A stretch of 64,000 nucleotides of DNA from contig NZ_CP034279.1 in assembly GCF_009739905.1 (NCBI RefSeq), positions 6,696,001 to 6,760,000 on the forward strand, given 5' to 3'. Position 1 is the first letter of the stretch, and every line of letters starts with the position of its first letter. The DNA comes from Streptomyces ficellus. Lineage in GTDB: Bacteria > Actinomycetota > Actinomycetes > Streptomycetales > Streptomycetaceae. The notes below the pieces were generated by a model that saw nothing but the letters and a program-made list of their open reading frames with translations, had not been told where the DNA came from and ran no database searches. The position numbers and the translations under genes were made by a program. Positions 7,717 to 16,420 of this stretch are shown here, one piece after another.

Positions 7717-10461
7717 GTGGTCCACTTTTTCGACCGATTCCGTGGTGCCTCGGTTCGATCACTGGCCGAGAGGCTCCCACGGAGTGTCGCGGGACAGGTC
7801 TTCGTCCTGCAGGTGGCGCTCGTCGTGCTGCTGGTACTCGGGGCGGTCCTCGCGCTGCTCCTCCAGTCGCGCAACGACAGCGACCGGGAGGCGCGCAACC
7901 GCTCGGTCGCCGTCGCCGAGACCTTCGCCCACTCCCCGGGCCTCGAAGACGTCCTGGAGAACGACCCGAACCCGACGAACGTCCTCCAGCCGATGACCGA
8001 GGAGGCCCGCAAGAGGGCCGGCGTCGACTTCATCGTCGTCATGGACACCAACGGCATCCGCTACACCCACCCCCAGCCGGACCGCATCGGCGGACGGTTC
8101 GTCGGCACCATAGAGCCCTCCCTCGCCGGCGAGGTGCACACCGAGAGCGTCGAAGGGCCCCTCGGCGAGGAGGTCCAGGCCATCGTCCCCGTCAGGGGCT
8201 CCGACGGTGAGATCATCGGCCTCGTCTCCGCCGGCCTGGAGGTCCGCAACGTCACCGGCGTCGTCAACCGGCAGCTGCCCGTCATCCTCGGCATCGCCGC
8301 CGCGGGCCTCGCCGTCGCCACCGCCGGCAGCGCCCTGGTCGCCCGCCGGCTGCGCCGCCAGACCCACGGCCTCGGACCCACCGAGATGACCCGGGTGTAC
8401 GAACACCACGACGCCGTTCTGCACGCCGTGCGCGAGGGCGTCGTCATCGTCGGCGGCGACGGCAGGCTCCTCCTCGCCAACGACGAGGCCCAACGCCTCC
8501 TCCAGCTGCCCCCGCACGCCGAGGGCCTCAGCGTCCGGGACCTGCCCGGCCTGGAGCCCGGCATGGCCGAACTGCTCTGCTCCGGCCGCGTCGCCACCGA
8601 CGAGGTCGTCCCGGCCGCCGACCGGCTGCTCGCCGTCAACCAGCGCCACACCGACCGGCACGGAGGCCCCGCCGGAACCGTCGCCACCATCCGCGACACC
8701 ACCGAACTGCGCTCCCTCACCGGCCGCGCCGAAGGCGCCCGCAGACGGCTCAACCTCCTCTACGACGCGGGCGTCGGCATCGGCACCACCCTCGACGTCG
8801 TCCGCACCGCCGAGGAACTCGCCGAGGTCACCGTCCAGCGCTTCGCCGACTTCGTCACCGTCGACCTCGCCGACCCCGTCCTGCGCGGCGAGGAACCCAG
8901 CCGCTCCGCCGCCGACATGCGCCGCACCGCCGTCGCCGGGATCCGCGACGACCACCCCCTCTACCCGCGCGGCAAGATGATCGGCTTCGTGGCCTCCACC
9001 CCCCAGGCCCGCGGCTTCGGCAGCGGCCGCGCCGAACTCGTCCCCGACCTGTCCCAGGCACCCGGCTGGCAGGCCCAGGACCCCGAGCGGGCCGGCCGGA
9101 TCGTCGAGTACGGCATCCACTCGCTGATCGCCGTCCCCCTCAAGGCCCGCGGCGTCGTCCTCGGCGTCGCCAACTTCTGGCGCTCGGAGAAACCCGAACC
9201 CTTCGAGGACGAGGACCTCGAACTCGCCGAGGAACTCGTCGCCCGCGCCGCCGTCTGCATCGACAACGCCCGCCGCTACACGCGCGAGCACGCCATGGCC
9301 GTCACCCTCCAGCGCAGCCTGCTGCCCCGCGCCCTGCCCGAACAGAGCGCCCTCGAGGTCGCCCACCGCTACCTCCCCGCCCAGTCCGGCGTCGGCGGCG
9401 ACTGGTTCGACGTCATCCCCCTCCCCGGCAGCCGCGTCGCCCTCGTCGTCGGCGACGTCGTCGGCCACGGCCTGCACGCCGCCGCCACCATGGGCCGCCT
9501 GCGCACCGCGGTGCACAACTTCTCCACCCTCGACCTGCCACCCGACGAACTCCTCGGCCGCCTCGACGACCTCGTCGGCCGCATCGACCAGGACGAGGAC
9601 GAGGACGACACCGGCGCCGCCGGCATGACCGGCGCCACCTGCCTGTACGCCGTGTACGACCCCGTCTCCCGGCGCTGCTCCATGGCCCGCGCGGGACACC
9701 CCCTGCCCGCGCTGGTCCACCCCGACGGCCACGTCGAGTTCCCCGACCTGCCCGCCGGGCCGCCGCTCGGCCTCGGCGGCATCCCCTTCGAGACCCGCGA
9801 ACTGGAACTCGCCGAGGACAGCCAGATCGTCTTCTACACCGACGGCCTCATCGAGGACCGCACCCGAGACATCGACGTCGGCATCGAACTGCTCCGCGAG
9901 GCCCTGGGCCGGCCCGCCGCCACCCCCGAGGACCGCTGCCGCCTCGTCCTCGAGGAGCTCCTGCCCGCCCGGCCCAAGGACGACGTGGCCCTGCTCGTCG
10001 CCCGCACCCGCGCCCTCGGCGGCGACCGCGTCGCCGACTGGGACGTCCCCTTCCACCCCGGCGCCGTCGGAGGCATACGCGCCGCCGCCGTGCGCAAGCT
10101 CACCGAGTGGGGCCTGGAGGACCTGTCCTTCGCCGCCGAACTCATCCTCAGCGAACTCATCACCAACGCCATCCGCTACGGCGCCGCCCCCGTCCGGGTA
10201 CGGCTCCTCCACGACCGCGGCCTGACCTGCGAGGTCGCCGACAACAACAGCACCTCGCCCCACCTGCGGTACGCGGCCAGCACCGACGAGGGCGGCCGTG
10301 GTCTCTTCCTCGTCGCCCAGCTGGCCGACCGCTGGGGCACCCGGTACACCGCCCAGGGCAAGGTCATCTGGGCCGAACTGCCGCTCCCCGGGGCAGGCAC
10401 GACCGGGGCCGACGGCACCGGCACCCTGCCGTTCGACGTCTTCAACGCCGGTCTCATCTGA
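7717..10461 (+). CDS. Membrane sensor with PAS, GAF, SpoIIE-type PP2C phosphatase and RsbW-like ATPase domains
   Basis: A 914-residue multidomain regulator. Two membrane helices (about 29-49 and 186-210) flank an extracytoplasmic Cache/DcuS-like sensor. A PAS domain (~225-330), GAF domain (~350-520), SpoIIE PP2C domain (~540-750) and HATPase_c domain (~775-895) follow. PP2C metal residues are seen in GGDWFDV, VVGDVVGHG, TDG and KDD. The ATPase N-box is LILSELITNAIRYG and the G2 box is GGRGLF. Such proteins dephosphorylate anti-anti-sigma factors and may also phosphorylate them as RsbW-like kinases. The GTG at 7717 lies just after AAAGGGGAG; an upstream in-frame GTG at 7672 is possible. Confidence 0.9.
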   Translation: MVHFFDRFRGASVRSLAERLPRSVAGQVFVLQVALVVLLVLGAVLALLLQSRNDSDREARNRSVAVAETFAHSPGLEDVLENDPNPTNVLQPMTEEARKRAGVDFIVVMDTNGIRYTHPQPDRIGGRFVGTIEPSLAGEVHTESVEGPLGEEVQAIVPVRGSDGEIIGLVSAGLEVRNVTGVVNRQLPVILGIAAAGLAVATAGSALVARRLRRQTHGLGPTEMTRVYEHHDAVLHAVREGVVIVGGDGRLLLANDEAQRLLQLPPHAEGLSVRDLPGLEPGMAELLCSGRVATDEVVPAADRLLAVNQRHTDRHGGPAGTVATIRDTTELRSLTGRAEGARRRLNLLYDAGVGIGTTLDVVRTAEELAEVTVQRFADFVTVDLADPVLRGEEPSRSAADMRRTAVAGIRDDHPLYPRGKMIGFVASTPQARGFGSGRAELVPDLSQAPGWQAQDPERAGRIVEYGIHSLIAVPLKARGVVLGVANFWRSEKPEPFEDEDLELAEELVARAAVCIDNARRYTREHAMAVTLQRSLLPRALPEQSALEVAHRYLPAQSGVGGDWFDVIPLPGSRVALVVGDVVGHGLHAAATMGRLRTAVHNFSTLDLPPDELLGRLDDLVGRIDQDEDEDDTGAAGMTGATCLYAVYDPVSRRCSMARAGHPLPALVHPDGHVEFPDLPAGPPLGLGGIPFETRELELAEDSQIVFYTDGLIEDRTRDIDVGIELLREALGRPAATPEDRCRLVLEELLPARPKDDVALLVARTRALGGDRVADWDVPFHPGAVGGIRAAAVRKLTEWGLEDLSFAAELILSELITNAIRYGAAPVRVRLLHDRGLTCEVADNNSTSPHLRYAASTDEGGRGLFLVAQLADRWGTRYTAQGKVIWAELPLPGAGTTGADGTGTLPFDVFNAGLI

Positions 10462-10471
10462 GGAGCCCACC

Positions 10472-11203
10472 TTGTTCACCCCCCACGGCCCGACGCTCGG
10501 CGAACTGGCCAACCAGGCGCTGTCGTCCACCCAAACCGGGTACGACCTGCTCGCCCCCAAGTTCGACCACACCCCCTACCGCACCCCCGACCGCCTGCTC
10601 GGCGCCGTCGCCGACACCCTGCGCCCCCTCGGACCCTTCCGCGCGGGCCTCGACGTCTGCTGCGGCACCGGAGCCGGCGTCGGCGTCCTGCGCGAGCTGT
10701 GCCACGAGCGCGTCACCGGCGTCGACTTCAGCACCGGCATGCTCCACCGCGCCCGCGCCGCCCATGCCGGGGCGCCCGGCGGGCCCGCCGAGGTCACCTG
10801 GGTACGCGCCGACGCCCGCGCCCTGCCGTTCCGGGCGTCCTTCGACCTGGCGGTGAGCTTCGGGGCGTTCGGCCACTTCCTCCCGGCGGAACGACCCCGC
10901 CTCTTCGCCGGGGTGCACCGGGCGCTGCGCCCCGGCGGCCGGTTCGTCTTCCCCCTCCCCGCGCCGCCGCCCGTCGGCTCCCGCGCCTACTGGGAACTGT
11001 GGGCCTTCGACGCGGCGATGCGGGTGCGCAACCTGCTCTGGCGCCCCCGCTTCATCATGTACTACCGCACCTTCCGGCTCACCGACGTCCTCACCGAACT
11101 GACCGGCGCCGGCTTCACCGTCGAGCTGTCCCCGCTGGAGGAGTTCGGCCGCCGGTCCGACGGCTCGCCCTACTGCCGCACGGTGACCGCCCACCGCGGG
11201 TGA
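10472..11203 (+). CDS. Class I SAM-dependent methyltransferase
   Basis: A 243-residue Rossmann-fold methyltransferase. The SAM motif GLDVCCGTGAGVG is at about 48-60, the acidic loop VTGVDFSTGM at ~73-82, and a motif resembling post-II (FDLAVSFGAFGHF) at ~126-138. Substrate unknown. The start is a TTG at 10472 with GAGGAG 6 nt upstream, only 10 nt after the sensor phosphatase stop, so the two are probably co-transcribed. The longer frame upstream of this start has no support. Confidence 0.85.
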   Translation: MFTPHGPTLGELANQALSSTQTGYDLLAPKFDHTPYRTPDRLLGAVADTLRPLGPFRAGLDVCCGTGAGVGVLRELCHERVTGVDFSTGMLHRARAAHAGAPGGPAEVTWVRADARALPFRASFDLAVSFGAFGHFLPAERPRLFAGVHRALRPGGRFVFPLPAPPPVGSRAYWELWAFDAAMRVRNLLWRPRFIMYYRTFRLTDVLTELTGAGFTVELSPLEEFGRRSDGSPYCRTVTAHRG

Positions 11204-11298
11204 GCCACCTGGACGACGGCCGGTTTGCGGCCCGGCCGGCGGGCCGGTCCAGTGGAGACGGGTCCGCGATCCGCCGAATCCGGTGCGGCCGGCGGACA

Positions 11299-11332
11299 AC
11301 GACACCGCCCCGAAACCCCTCTTCGGTGTCGT
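11299..11332. other. 9-bp inverted repeat upstream of the DUF6056-like gene
   Basis: ACGACACCG at 11299-11307 is answered by CGGTGTCGT at 11324-11332 across a 16-nt loop. It lies 33 bp before the ATG at 11366 and no T-run follows, so it reads better as an operator or leader hairpin than as the terminator of the methyltransferase gene. Confidence 0.35.
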
Positions 11333-11365
11333 ACCAGTGGTTTCCCGAGAGGCAGTGAAGAAGAG

Positions 11366-12880
11366 ATGGCCGTCGGCGCATCGAGTGTCACCACCCCACC
11401 GGACCCGGGCCAAGGCCCCGGGCCCGGGCGCGACAAGGGTGACGGCGACCCGCGCGGGTCCGCCACGACGGCCTGGACCACCGGCCTCGCCCTGCTGCCC
11501 CTCGGCCTGCTCGCCGCCGCCGCCTACCTCGGCCGGTACGTCCGGCCCAGCGCCGACGAATGGTGCTTCCTGCCCGTCGTGCGCGACGAGGGCGTCTCCG
11601 GCCTGGTCGGCAAGTTCTACTTCACCGACAACGGCCGCGTCGGCAACGGACTGCTCGTCGGGCTGTACGCCAAGTTCCCGGTCGCCGGGCACCAGTGGTA
11701 CGGGCTCGTCAGCGGCGCCCTGATGCTCGGGCTGCTCTGGGCGCTCACCGCGCTGCTGCTGCGCCGCACCGGCCTCGGCGTGCCGCGCGGGGTGCCGCTG
11801 CTCGTCGCGTCCATGATCACGGCGGTGTTCCTGTTCGCCACGCCGAACACGTACAAGACGTTCTACTGGCCCGCCGCGTCCGTGTCGCACACTCTCGCCC
11901 CCGTCCTCGCCTGCGCCGCCGCGATCCCGCTGCTGCGCGGCCACGGCCGGCGCGGCCGGATCGCCGCGCTCGTGGTGGTCCTCCTCGCGGGCGTCTTCAT
12001 GGGGACGCTTTCCGAAGAGGCGTCCGTGGTGGCCCTGGTGGTGCTGTCGGGAGTCGTCCTGTGTGCCGGGCTCGTCCTCACCGAGCGGGTCAGGGCCTTC
12101 GCCCGCATCTGGGCCCTCACCGGCATGGCGGGCGTCGCGATCGGCACGCTCGTGCTGGTGACGTCACCCGGTTCGCGCAACCGCCGCGAGCGGTTCGGCG
12201 CCGAGACCACCTCCATGCTCGCCCCCGAATCGCTGATCGCCTCCCTCAAGGCCTTCGTCCGCATCCTGGAGACCGTCCTGACGACCTGGCAGTACGCCGG
12301 GGCCGTCGCCGCCGGTGTGCTGCTCGGCCTGCTGGCCGGCCGGGACGCGGCCCACCGCGCGGACCGGGTCCTGCTGCCGGGCCGACCGCTGCTGCTGACC
12401 GGCCTCGGCGCGGCGGCGTTCCTCGTCTCCGGCTACCTGTGCACGGTGATCACCTACCCGGTGTTCGGGCCGCGCGTGGTGACGGCGGAGCGCACCTGGA
12501 ACGACTACCTGCTGCTGTTCGTGCTGCTCCTGGTGGGCGCCGGCGCCTTCCTGGGGCGCACCCTGCGGCAGCGCGGGATCCGTACGGGCGTGGTCACCGC
12601 TCTCGCCGCCGCCGTCTGCGCGGTGACGGTCGCGGGGCTGGCGGTGCCGCTGTACGAGCTGGGGCACGACATGCGGGTGCGGGCGCAGAAGTGGGACCAC
12701 CAGGACCGGTGGCTGCGGGAGCGGGCGGCCGCGGGCGCGAAGGTCCTGCCGTACAAGCCGGTGTCGGTCAGCGCCATGCTGGAGCCGTTCAGCGCGAACG
12801 GCACGAGGATCTGGCCCGCGGGCTGCGTCGCCGACTACTACCACCTCGACAAGGTCACTCGCGGGACGCGCCTTCCCTGA
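11366..12880 (+). CDS. Polytopic membrane protein, DUF6056/GtrII-like
   Basis: A 504-residue protein with a short Gly/Pro-rich cytoplasmic N-terminus and about 11-12 membrane segments. The first periplasmic loop has RPSADEWCFLP, an acidic loop of the type seen in GT-C-fold membrane glycosyltransferases. I recall this architecture under the name DUF6056, but cannot verify it here. The neighbours are a GtrA-like flippase and a GtrB-like glycosyltransferase on the opposite strand. This suggests a membrane enzyme that transfers a polyprenyl-linked sugar to a surface polymer. The ATG at 11366 is preceded by GAAGAAGAG. Its 3' end overlaps the gtrA-like gene by 26 bp tail to tail. Confidence 0.65.
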   Translation: MAVGASSVTTPPDPGQGPGPGRDKGDGDPRGSATTAWTTGLALLPLGLLAAAAYLGRYVRPSADEWCFLPVVRDEGVSGLVGKFYFTDNGRVGNGLLVGLYAKFPVAGHQWYGLVSGALMLGLLWALTALLLRRTGLGVPRGVPLLVASMITAVFLFATPNTYKTFYWPAASVSHTLAPVLACAAAIPLLRGHGRRGRIAALVVVLLAGVFMGTLSEEASVVALVVLSGVVLCAGLVLTERVRAFARIWALTGMAGVAIGTLVLVTSPGSRNRRERFGAETTSMLAPESLIASLKAFVRILETVLTTWQYAGAVAAGVLLGLLAGRDAAHRADRVLLPGRPLLLTGLGAAAFLVSGYLCTVITYPVFGPRVVTAERTWNDYLLLFVLLLVGAGAFLGRTLRQRGIRTGVVTALAAAVCAVTVAGLAVPLYELGHDMRVRAQKWDHQDRWLRERAAAGAKVLPYKPVSVSAMLEPFSANGTRIWPAGCVADYYHLDKVTRGTRLP

Positions 12881-13322
12881 CCGGCTCCTCCCCGGGCGGC
12901 CGCCGCGACGCGGAACGGCGCGTGGCGGCCGCCCCGGACGTGATGGCCCAGCGGGCGAGGAGGAACGACAGCGGAGTGACGAGGAGGCCCGCCGCGAGGG
13001 CCGCGAGGTTCTCGTCCATCCCCAGCCGGCTCACCGCGAGGTGCAGCAGCAGGCCGCTGCCCACGACGTTGACCACGCCCGACAGCGGATAGCGGGCGAA
13101 GGCCCGCCAGGTCGGCCGGGTGCGCAGGGTGATCCAGGAGTTGAGCAGGAACGAGCCCACCACGCTCACCGCGTACCCCACGGCGTGCGCCGCCAGGTAG
13201 GGCAGCCAGACGTTCAGCGAGGCGTACACGACGTAGTACACGGCCGTGTTGGCCAGGCCGATCACGGCGAAGAGCGCGAACTGGCGGACGGCGGGCGCCC
13301 GCAGCGCGGCGGGCGGTCTCAC
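12855..13322 (-). CDS. GtrA-family membrane protein
   Basis: A 155-residue protein with four predicted membrane helices (about 15-35, 42-62, 80-100 and 112-132), the GtrA topology. The segment FAVIGLANTAVYYVVY is typical. GtrA proteins are thought to flip bactoprenol-linked sugars. The GTG start at 13322 overlaps the TGA of the upstream GtrB-like glycosyltransferase (GTGA), so the two are translationally coupled. Its 3' end overlaps the convergent DUF6056-like gene. Confidence 0.85.
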   Translation of the reverse strand: MRPPAALRAPAVRQFALFAVIGLANTAVYYVVYASLNVWLPYLAAHAVGYAVSVVGSFLLNSWITLRTRPTWRAFARYPLSGVVNVVGSGLLLHLAVSRLGMDENLAALAAGLLVTPLSFLLARWAITSGAAATRRSASRRPPGEEPVREGASRE

Positions 13323-14317
13323 GGCTTGGGCCGGGCCCGCCCCGCCGGCTCCAGCACGACGTCGGGCACGTGCCGGTGGTCCGGGTGCACGACCGCCGAC
13401 CGTTCCGTCTCCCGCACGATGTAGTGCGGGCGGCGCTTGGATTCGTGGTAGATCCGGCCCACGTATTCGCCGATCACCCCGAGCGTGGCGAGCTGGATGC
13501 CGCTGAGCCCGACGATCGCGGTGATGAGGGTCGCGTAACCGGGGGTGTCGACCCCGTCGAGGAGCGCGTTGGCGATGATCCACAGCGCGTAGAGCAGCGC
13601 GGACAGGAACAGCCACAGCCCGGTGTGGATGGCGAGGCGCAGCGGGCGGCTGTTGAAGGACAGCAGCCCGTCGATGCCGTAGTTGAGCAGCCGGCGGCCA
13701 CCCCACTTGGACCGGCCGGCGGCCCGCTCGACGTTCTCGTAGCGGAAGCTGACCGTGTCGAAGCCGATCCAGGAGAACAGGCCCTTGGAGAAGCGGTTGC
13801 TCTCGGGGAGCGAGAGGAGGGAGTCGACCGCACGGCGCGACAGGAGCCGGAAGTCGCCCGCCCCGTCGGCGATTTCGACGTCCATGAAGCGGCGCACCAG
13901 CCGGTAGTAGGCGCGGCTGAGCGCGGCCCGCACGGGCCCCTCGCCGGTGCGGTCGCGCTGGGCGATCACCTGGTCGTAGCCGTGCCGGTGCAGTTCCAGC
14001 ATGCGGGGGAGGAGCGCGGGCGGGTGCTGGAGGTCGGCGTCCATGAGGACGACCACCTCGCCGCGCGCCATGCGCATCCCGGCCAGCAGTGCGGACTCCT
14101 TGCCGAAGTTGCGGCTGAAGGAGGTGAAGCGCACCCGTGCGTCGGTGGCCGCGAGGCCGCGGAGCCGGTCCACGGTCCGGTCCGTGCTGCCGTCGTCGAC
14201 GTAGGCGACCTCGAAGGTCACACCGGTCGGTTCGAGGGCTCCGACCAGGGCGGTGTGGAAGGCGTCGATCACCTCGCTCTCGTCGAAGCACGGGACGACG
14301 ACCGACAGATGGACCAT
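13319..14317 (-). CDS. GtrB/DPM1-like polyprenyl-phosphate glycosyltransferase (GT2)
   Basis: A 332-residue GT2 enzyme. The catalytic domain spans ~1-225 with SVVVPCFDE, YVDDGSTD, LMDADLQHPP (DxD-type metal site) and QRDRTGEGP. Two C-terminal membrane segments (~235-255, 270-292) are followed by the YVGRIYHESKRRPHYIV tail typical of bactoprenol glucosyltransferases. It should load a sugar from a nucleotide donor onto polyprenyl phosphate on the cytoplasmic face. The ATG at 14317 begins MVHLSVVVP and has GGAG upstream; longer in-frame extensions are not family-like. Overlaps the gtrA-like gene. Confidence 0.88.
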   Translation of the reverse strand: MVHLSVVVPCFDESEVIDAFHTALVGALEPTGVTFEVAYVDDGSTDRTVDRLRGLAATDARVRFTSFSRNFGKESALLAGMRMARGEVVVLMDADLQHPPALLPRMLELHRHGYDQVIAQRDRTGEGPVRAALSRAYYRLVRRFMDVEIADGAGDFRLLSRRAVDSLLSLPESNRFSKGLFSWIGFDTVSFRYENVERAAGRSKWGGRRLLNYGIDGLLSFNSRPLRLAIHTGLWLFLSALLYALWIIANALLDGVDTPGYATLITAIVGLSGIQLATLGVIGEYVGRIYHESKRRPHYIVRETERSAVVHPDHRHVPDVVLEPAGRARPKP

Positions 14318-14754
14318 GGGCTGCTCACTCCAGCACTGGTGTGCGAGGCGGTGCCCGGGGGTTCGGGGCCGCCGCACAGGGAGGATGACCATGAGGGCCC
14401 CGGGGTTGCCTGCACAGGGCGGCGGAATTGGTCCCGTCCCGCCAGTGGAGCGCGCCGCGCGCCGGTCCACAGCCCGGCGCCGTCCACTCGGGTGACGGGC
14501 GCGCACGTCGCAGGAGGGGCGGCGGTGTTGTCACGAAACGACGCTCAAGAACCGTTTCTCCCCACGCAGCGCGGATCCGTCACGGTTGCATCACAATGTC
14601 GTGTGAGGACCGGAGAGCGTGGGCACATCCATGTGCGGGAGGGCGACCCGGTCCGGGGACCGGCGCATCGTCCGGTCCCGGGGAGGCCGGCCCGCAGAAG
14701 GCATCGGCGTCCCCTCTCTCGTTGCTTCGTGGCGTGGGAAAGGCAGGTACGTTC
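14318..14754. promoter_or_regulatory. 437-bp divergent intergenic region with two inverted repeats
   Basis: This region separates the minus-strand glycosyltransferase from the plus-strand DUF5133-like gene and must hold both promoters. I see an inverted repeat GCACAT-CC-ATGTGC at 14623-14636 and a hairpin GGGACCGG/CCGGTCCC at 14656-14679, plus GAAACG/CGTTTC at 14534-14557. No confident -35/-10 pair can be named and no small gene is supported. Confidence 0.4.
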
Positions 14755-15009
14755 ATGCTGTTGGCGCACCCCGCAGTGCTTCGTGAGCTGGTGGCCCGTT
14801 ACGAATCCCTGTGCACCGCCTCCCAGGAGCTGGCCCTCGCGCCCGACCTGAAACGACGGCTCGACGATGTCACGTACACGCTCTGCGTGACCACCGGAAC
14901 GCGGCACCTGGACCAAGCCCTGGCCGCCGCACGCGCCAGGCTCGCGGCCACCACCACGGTGGCCTCGGCGACGGTGGCCACGGCCACCGCGGCGGTCACC
15001 GCCACCTGA
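14755..15009 (+). CDS. DUF5133-like small protein
   Basis: An 84-residue protein beginning MLLAHPAVLRELVARYE with VTYTLCVTTGTRHLDQAL in the middle. This is the signature I associate with DUF5133, a small Streptomyces family of unknown function, often present in several copies and linked to development or stress regulons. The usual variable tail is here an Ala/Thr-rich stretch (about 66-84). The start at 14755 follows AAAGGCAGG; upstream in-frame sequence is not conserved-looking. A strong hairpin 14 nt after the stop ends the unit. Confidence 0.75.
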   Translation: MLLAHPAVLRELVARYESLCTASQELALAPDLKRRLDDVTYTLCVTTGTRHLDQALAAARARLAATTTVASATVATATAAVTAT

Positions 15010-15022
15010 CGGGAAGACTTTC

Positions 15023-15056
15023 GGCGGCCCCGGCCCAGGGGTTGACCGGGGCCGCC
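15023..15056 (+). terminator. GC-rich stem-loop terminator after the DUF5133-like gene
   Basis: GGCGGCCCCGG at 15023-15033 pairs perfectly with CCGGGGCCGCC at 15046-15056 across a 12-nt loop. No U-run follows, which is common for Streptomyces terminators. Confidence 0.7.
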
Positions 15057-15311
15057 ACGGGTGTCCGCGGGGAGTGCGGAGCGCCCGGTCAAAACACCGG
15101 GGGCGGCGCGAGGAGGGAGCGCCGTCGCACGGTGTTCTGCTCGTTCCCCGGGTCGTTTCACCGGGGTGTCCGAGCAGTAAATATATTTACCGTCGAGTAA
15201 GCAAGTGCATGAAATTTTTCATGCCCACGAGGGGCATGAAAACGCCCGAAAACCCCCTTGGCGACCCCCGGACCGGCCGGACCGGACCCTCCCGCCCGAC
15301 CAGGCGTCCCG
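15057..15311. promoter_or_regulatory. A/T-rich palindrome cluster in the convergent gap before the rpiR-type gene end
   Basis: Between two convergent genes lies the most A/T-rich patch I noticed in the window. It contains a perfect 14-bp palindrome GTAAATATATTTAC (15177-15190) and a near-perfect 18-bp one, GCATGAAATTTTTCATGC (15207-15224). A third GCATGAAAA half-site lies at 15234-15242. The TGAAA...TTTCA type resembles operators reported for MurR/RpiR regulators, and the adjacent gene is of that family. The position downstream of both genes is unusual for an operator; a bidirectional terminator or matrix-like site is an alternative. Confidence 0.45.
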
Positions 15312-16244
15312 TCAGTCGTCCAGGAAGAAGTTGTGCTGCTCAGCAGCCTGCTCGTACCCCTCCAGCCGTACCTGGGTCCGCTCCGGATTGGCGTCCGCCA
15401 TCGCCTGCAGCACGGCCGCCGACAGCACACCCGGAGCCGCGTACGAGTCGAACACCAACCGCGACCCCGTCGCCGCCGTCAGCGCCACATCGGCCTCCTC
15501 CACCAGCGGCCCGAACGTCAGGTCCGTGATCAGCGCGACCCGCAGACCGGCCCGCCGGGCCGCCCGCATCGCCGACAGCGTCTCGTGGGCGTGCCGCGGC
15601 ATCGCGAACGCCAGCACCCACGTCCCACCCGCCTCCCGGGACTGCAACAGCGCGTCATAGGCCACGCTCCCGCCACGCGTCACCAGCCGCACGTCCGGGT
15701 GGATACGGCGCGCCGCGTACGCGAAGTACTCCGCCAGCGACACCGAGATACGCAGACCCAGGATCGTCAAGGGCACGGAACCGGCCAGCTCACGCCCCAC
15801 GTCGAGGATCTGGCCCGGATCGGCGACCAGGCGGCGCAACTGCTCCAGATTCTCGATCTCGGCGTCGATCGCCGCCTGCAGCTCGTTGCGGCGGATCTCC
15901 TCCCGCGTCTCCGGCGCACCCGCCACCGCACTCAGCGCGATCGGCTGCAGAGCCTCCCGCAGCGCCGGGAACCCGCTGTACCCCAAGGACGTCGCGAACC
16001 GCGTCACCGACGGCTGGCTGACGCCCACCCGCTCGGCGAGGTCCGTGATCGACAGGAACGCCGCCTCGGTCAGGTGGTCGGTCATGTACTGGGCGATGCG
16101 GCGCTGGGCCGGCGACAGCCGGTGCCCGCCGAAGAGCGCCATGACCCGGTCCATGGGCACCGCGGAGGCCGGACCCTCCGCGGAGGACCGCTCGCCCGGC
16201 TGAATCGCAGCCGCCTGCGCCCGTGCCTGCTGCCCTGATGGCAC
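15312..16244 (-). CDS. MurR/RpiR-family transcriptional regulator
   Basis: A 310-residue regulator. The N-terminal HTH_6 domain (about 30-105) reads LSPAQRRIAQYM then LAERVGVSQPSVTRFATSLGYSGFPALREAL. The C-terminal SIS domain (about 130-290) should bind a phosphosugar. Family members control sugar-phosphate or amino-sugar catabolism. No metabolic operon is adjacent, so the target is unknown; the neighbouring GCATGAAA palindromes are candidate sites. The GTG at 16244 has AAGGAGG 7 nt upstream. Upstream of it a direct repeat GCTCAAC-ATA-GCTCAAC lies in the promoter region shared with the divergent phosphatase gene. Confidence 0.88.
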   Translation of the reverse strand: MPSGQQARAQAAAIQPGERSSAEGPASAVPMDRVMALFGGHRLSPAQRRIAQYMTDHLTEAAFLSITDLAERVGVSQPSVTRFATSLGYSGFPALREALQPIALSAVAGAPETREEIRRNELQAAIDAEIENLEQLRRLVADPGQILDVGRELAGSVPLTILGLRISVSLAEYFAYAARRIHPDVRLVTRGGSVAYDALLQSREAGGTWVLAFAMPRHAHETLSAMRAARRAGLRVALITDLTFGPLVEEADVALTAATGSRLVFDSYAAPGVLSAAVLQAMADANPERTQVRLEGYEQAAEQHNFFLDD

Positions 16245-16420
16245 CGGTGTGCCTCCTTCTCGTCCCGATTGCGCTCAACATAGCTCAACCCGCCCCGCCG
16301 CCCCCGGGCCCACCGATGTGCGCGACGCGGCCGCTCGGGAGCATGCTGGCTGTGTGCCCCCGGCGCCGCACCGGCAGCGGCGCCGCGCCGCCGGACCCTC
16401 CCGCTGAGTGAGGCTGGGAC

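Noticed and set aside
7759..10572. 937-codon minus-strand open frame opposite the sensor phosphatase
   Set aside because: Low-complexity Gly/Ala/Asp mirror of the phosphatase codons, no motif or SD.
15205..15330. Small protein starting MKFFMPTRGMKT in the A/T-rich gap
   Set aside because: The frame soon becomes Pro/Arg-rich and runs antisense into the rpiR-type gene; no SD.
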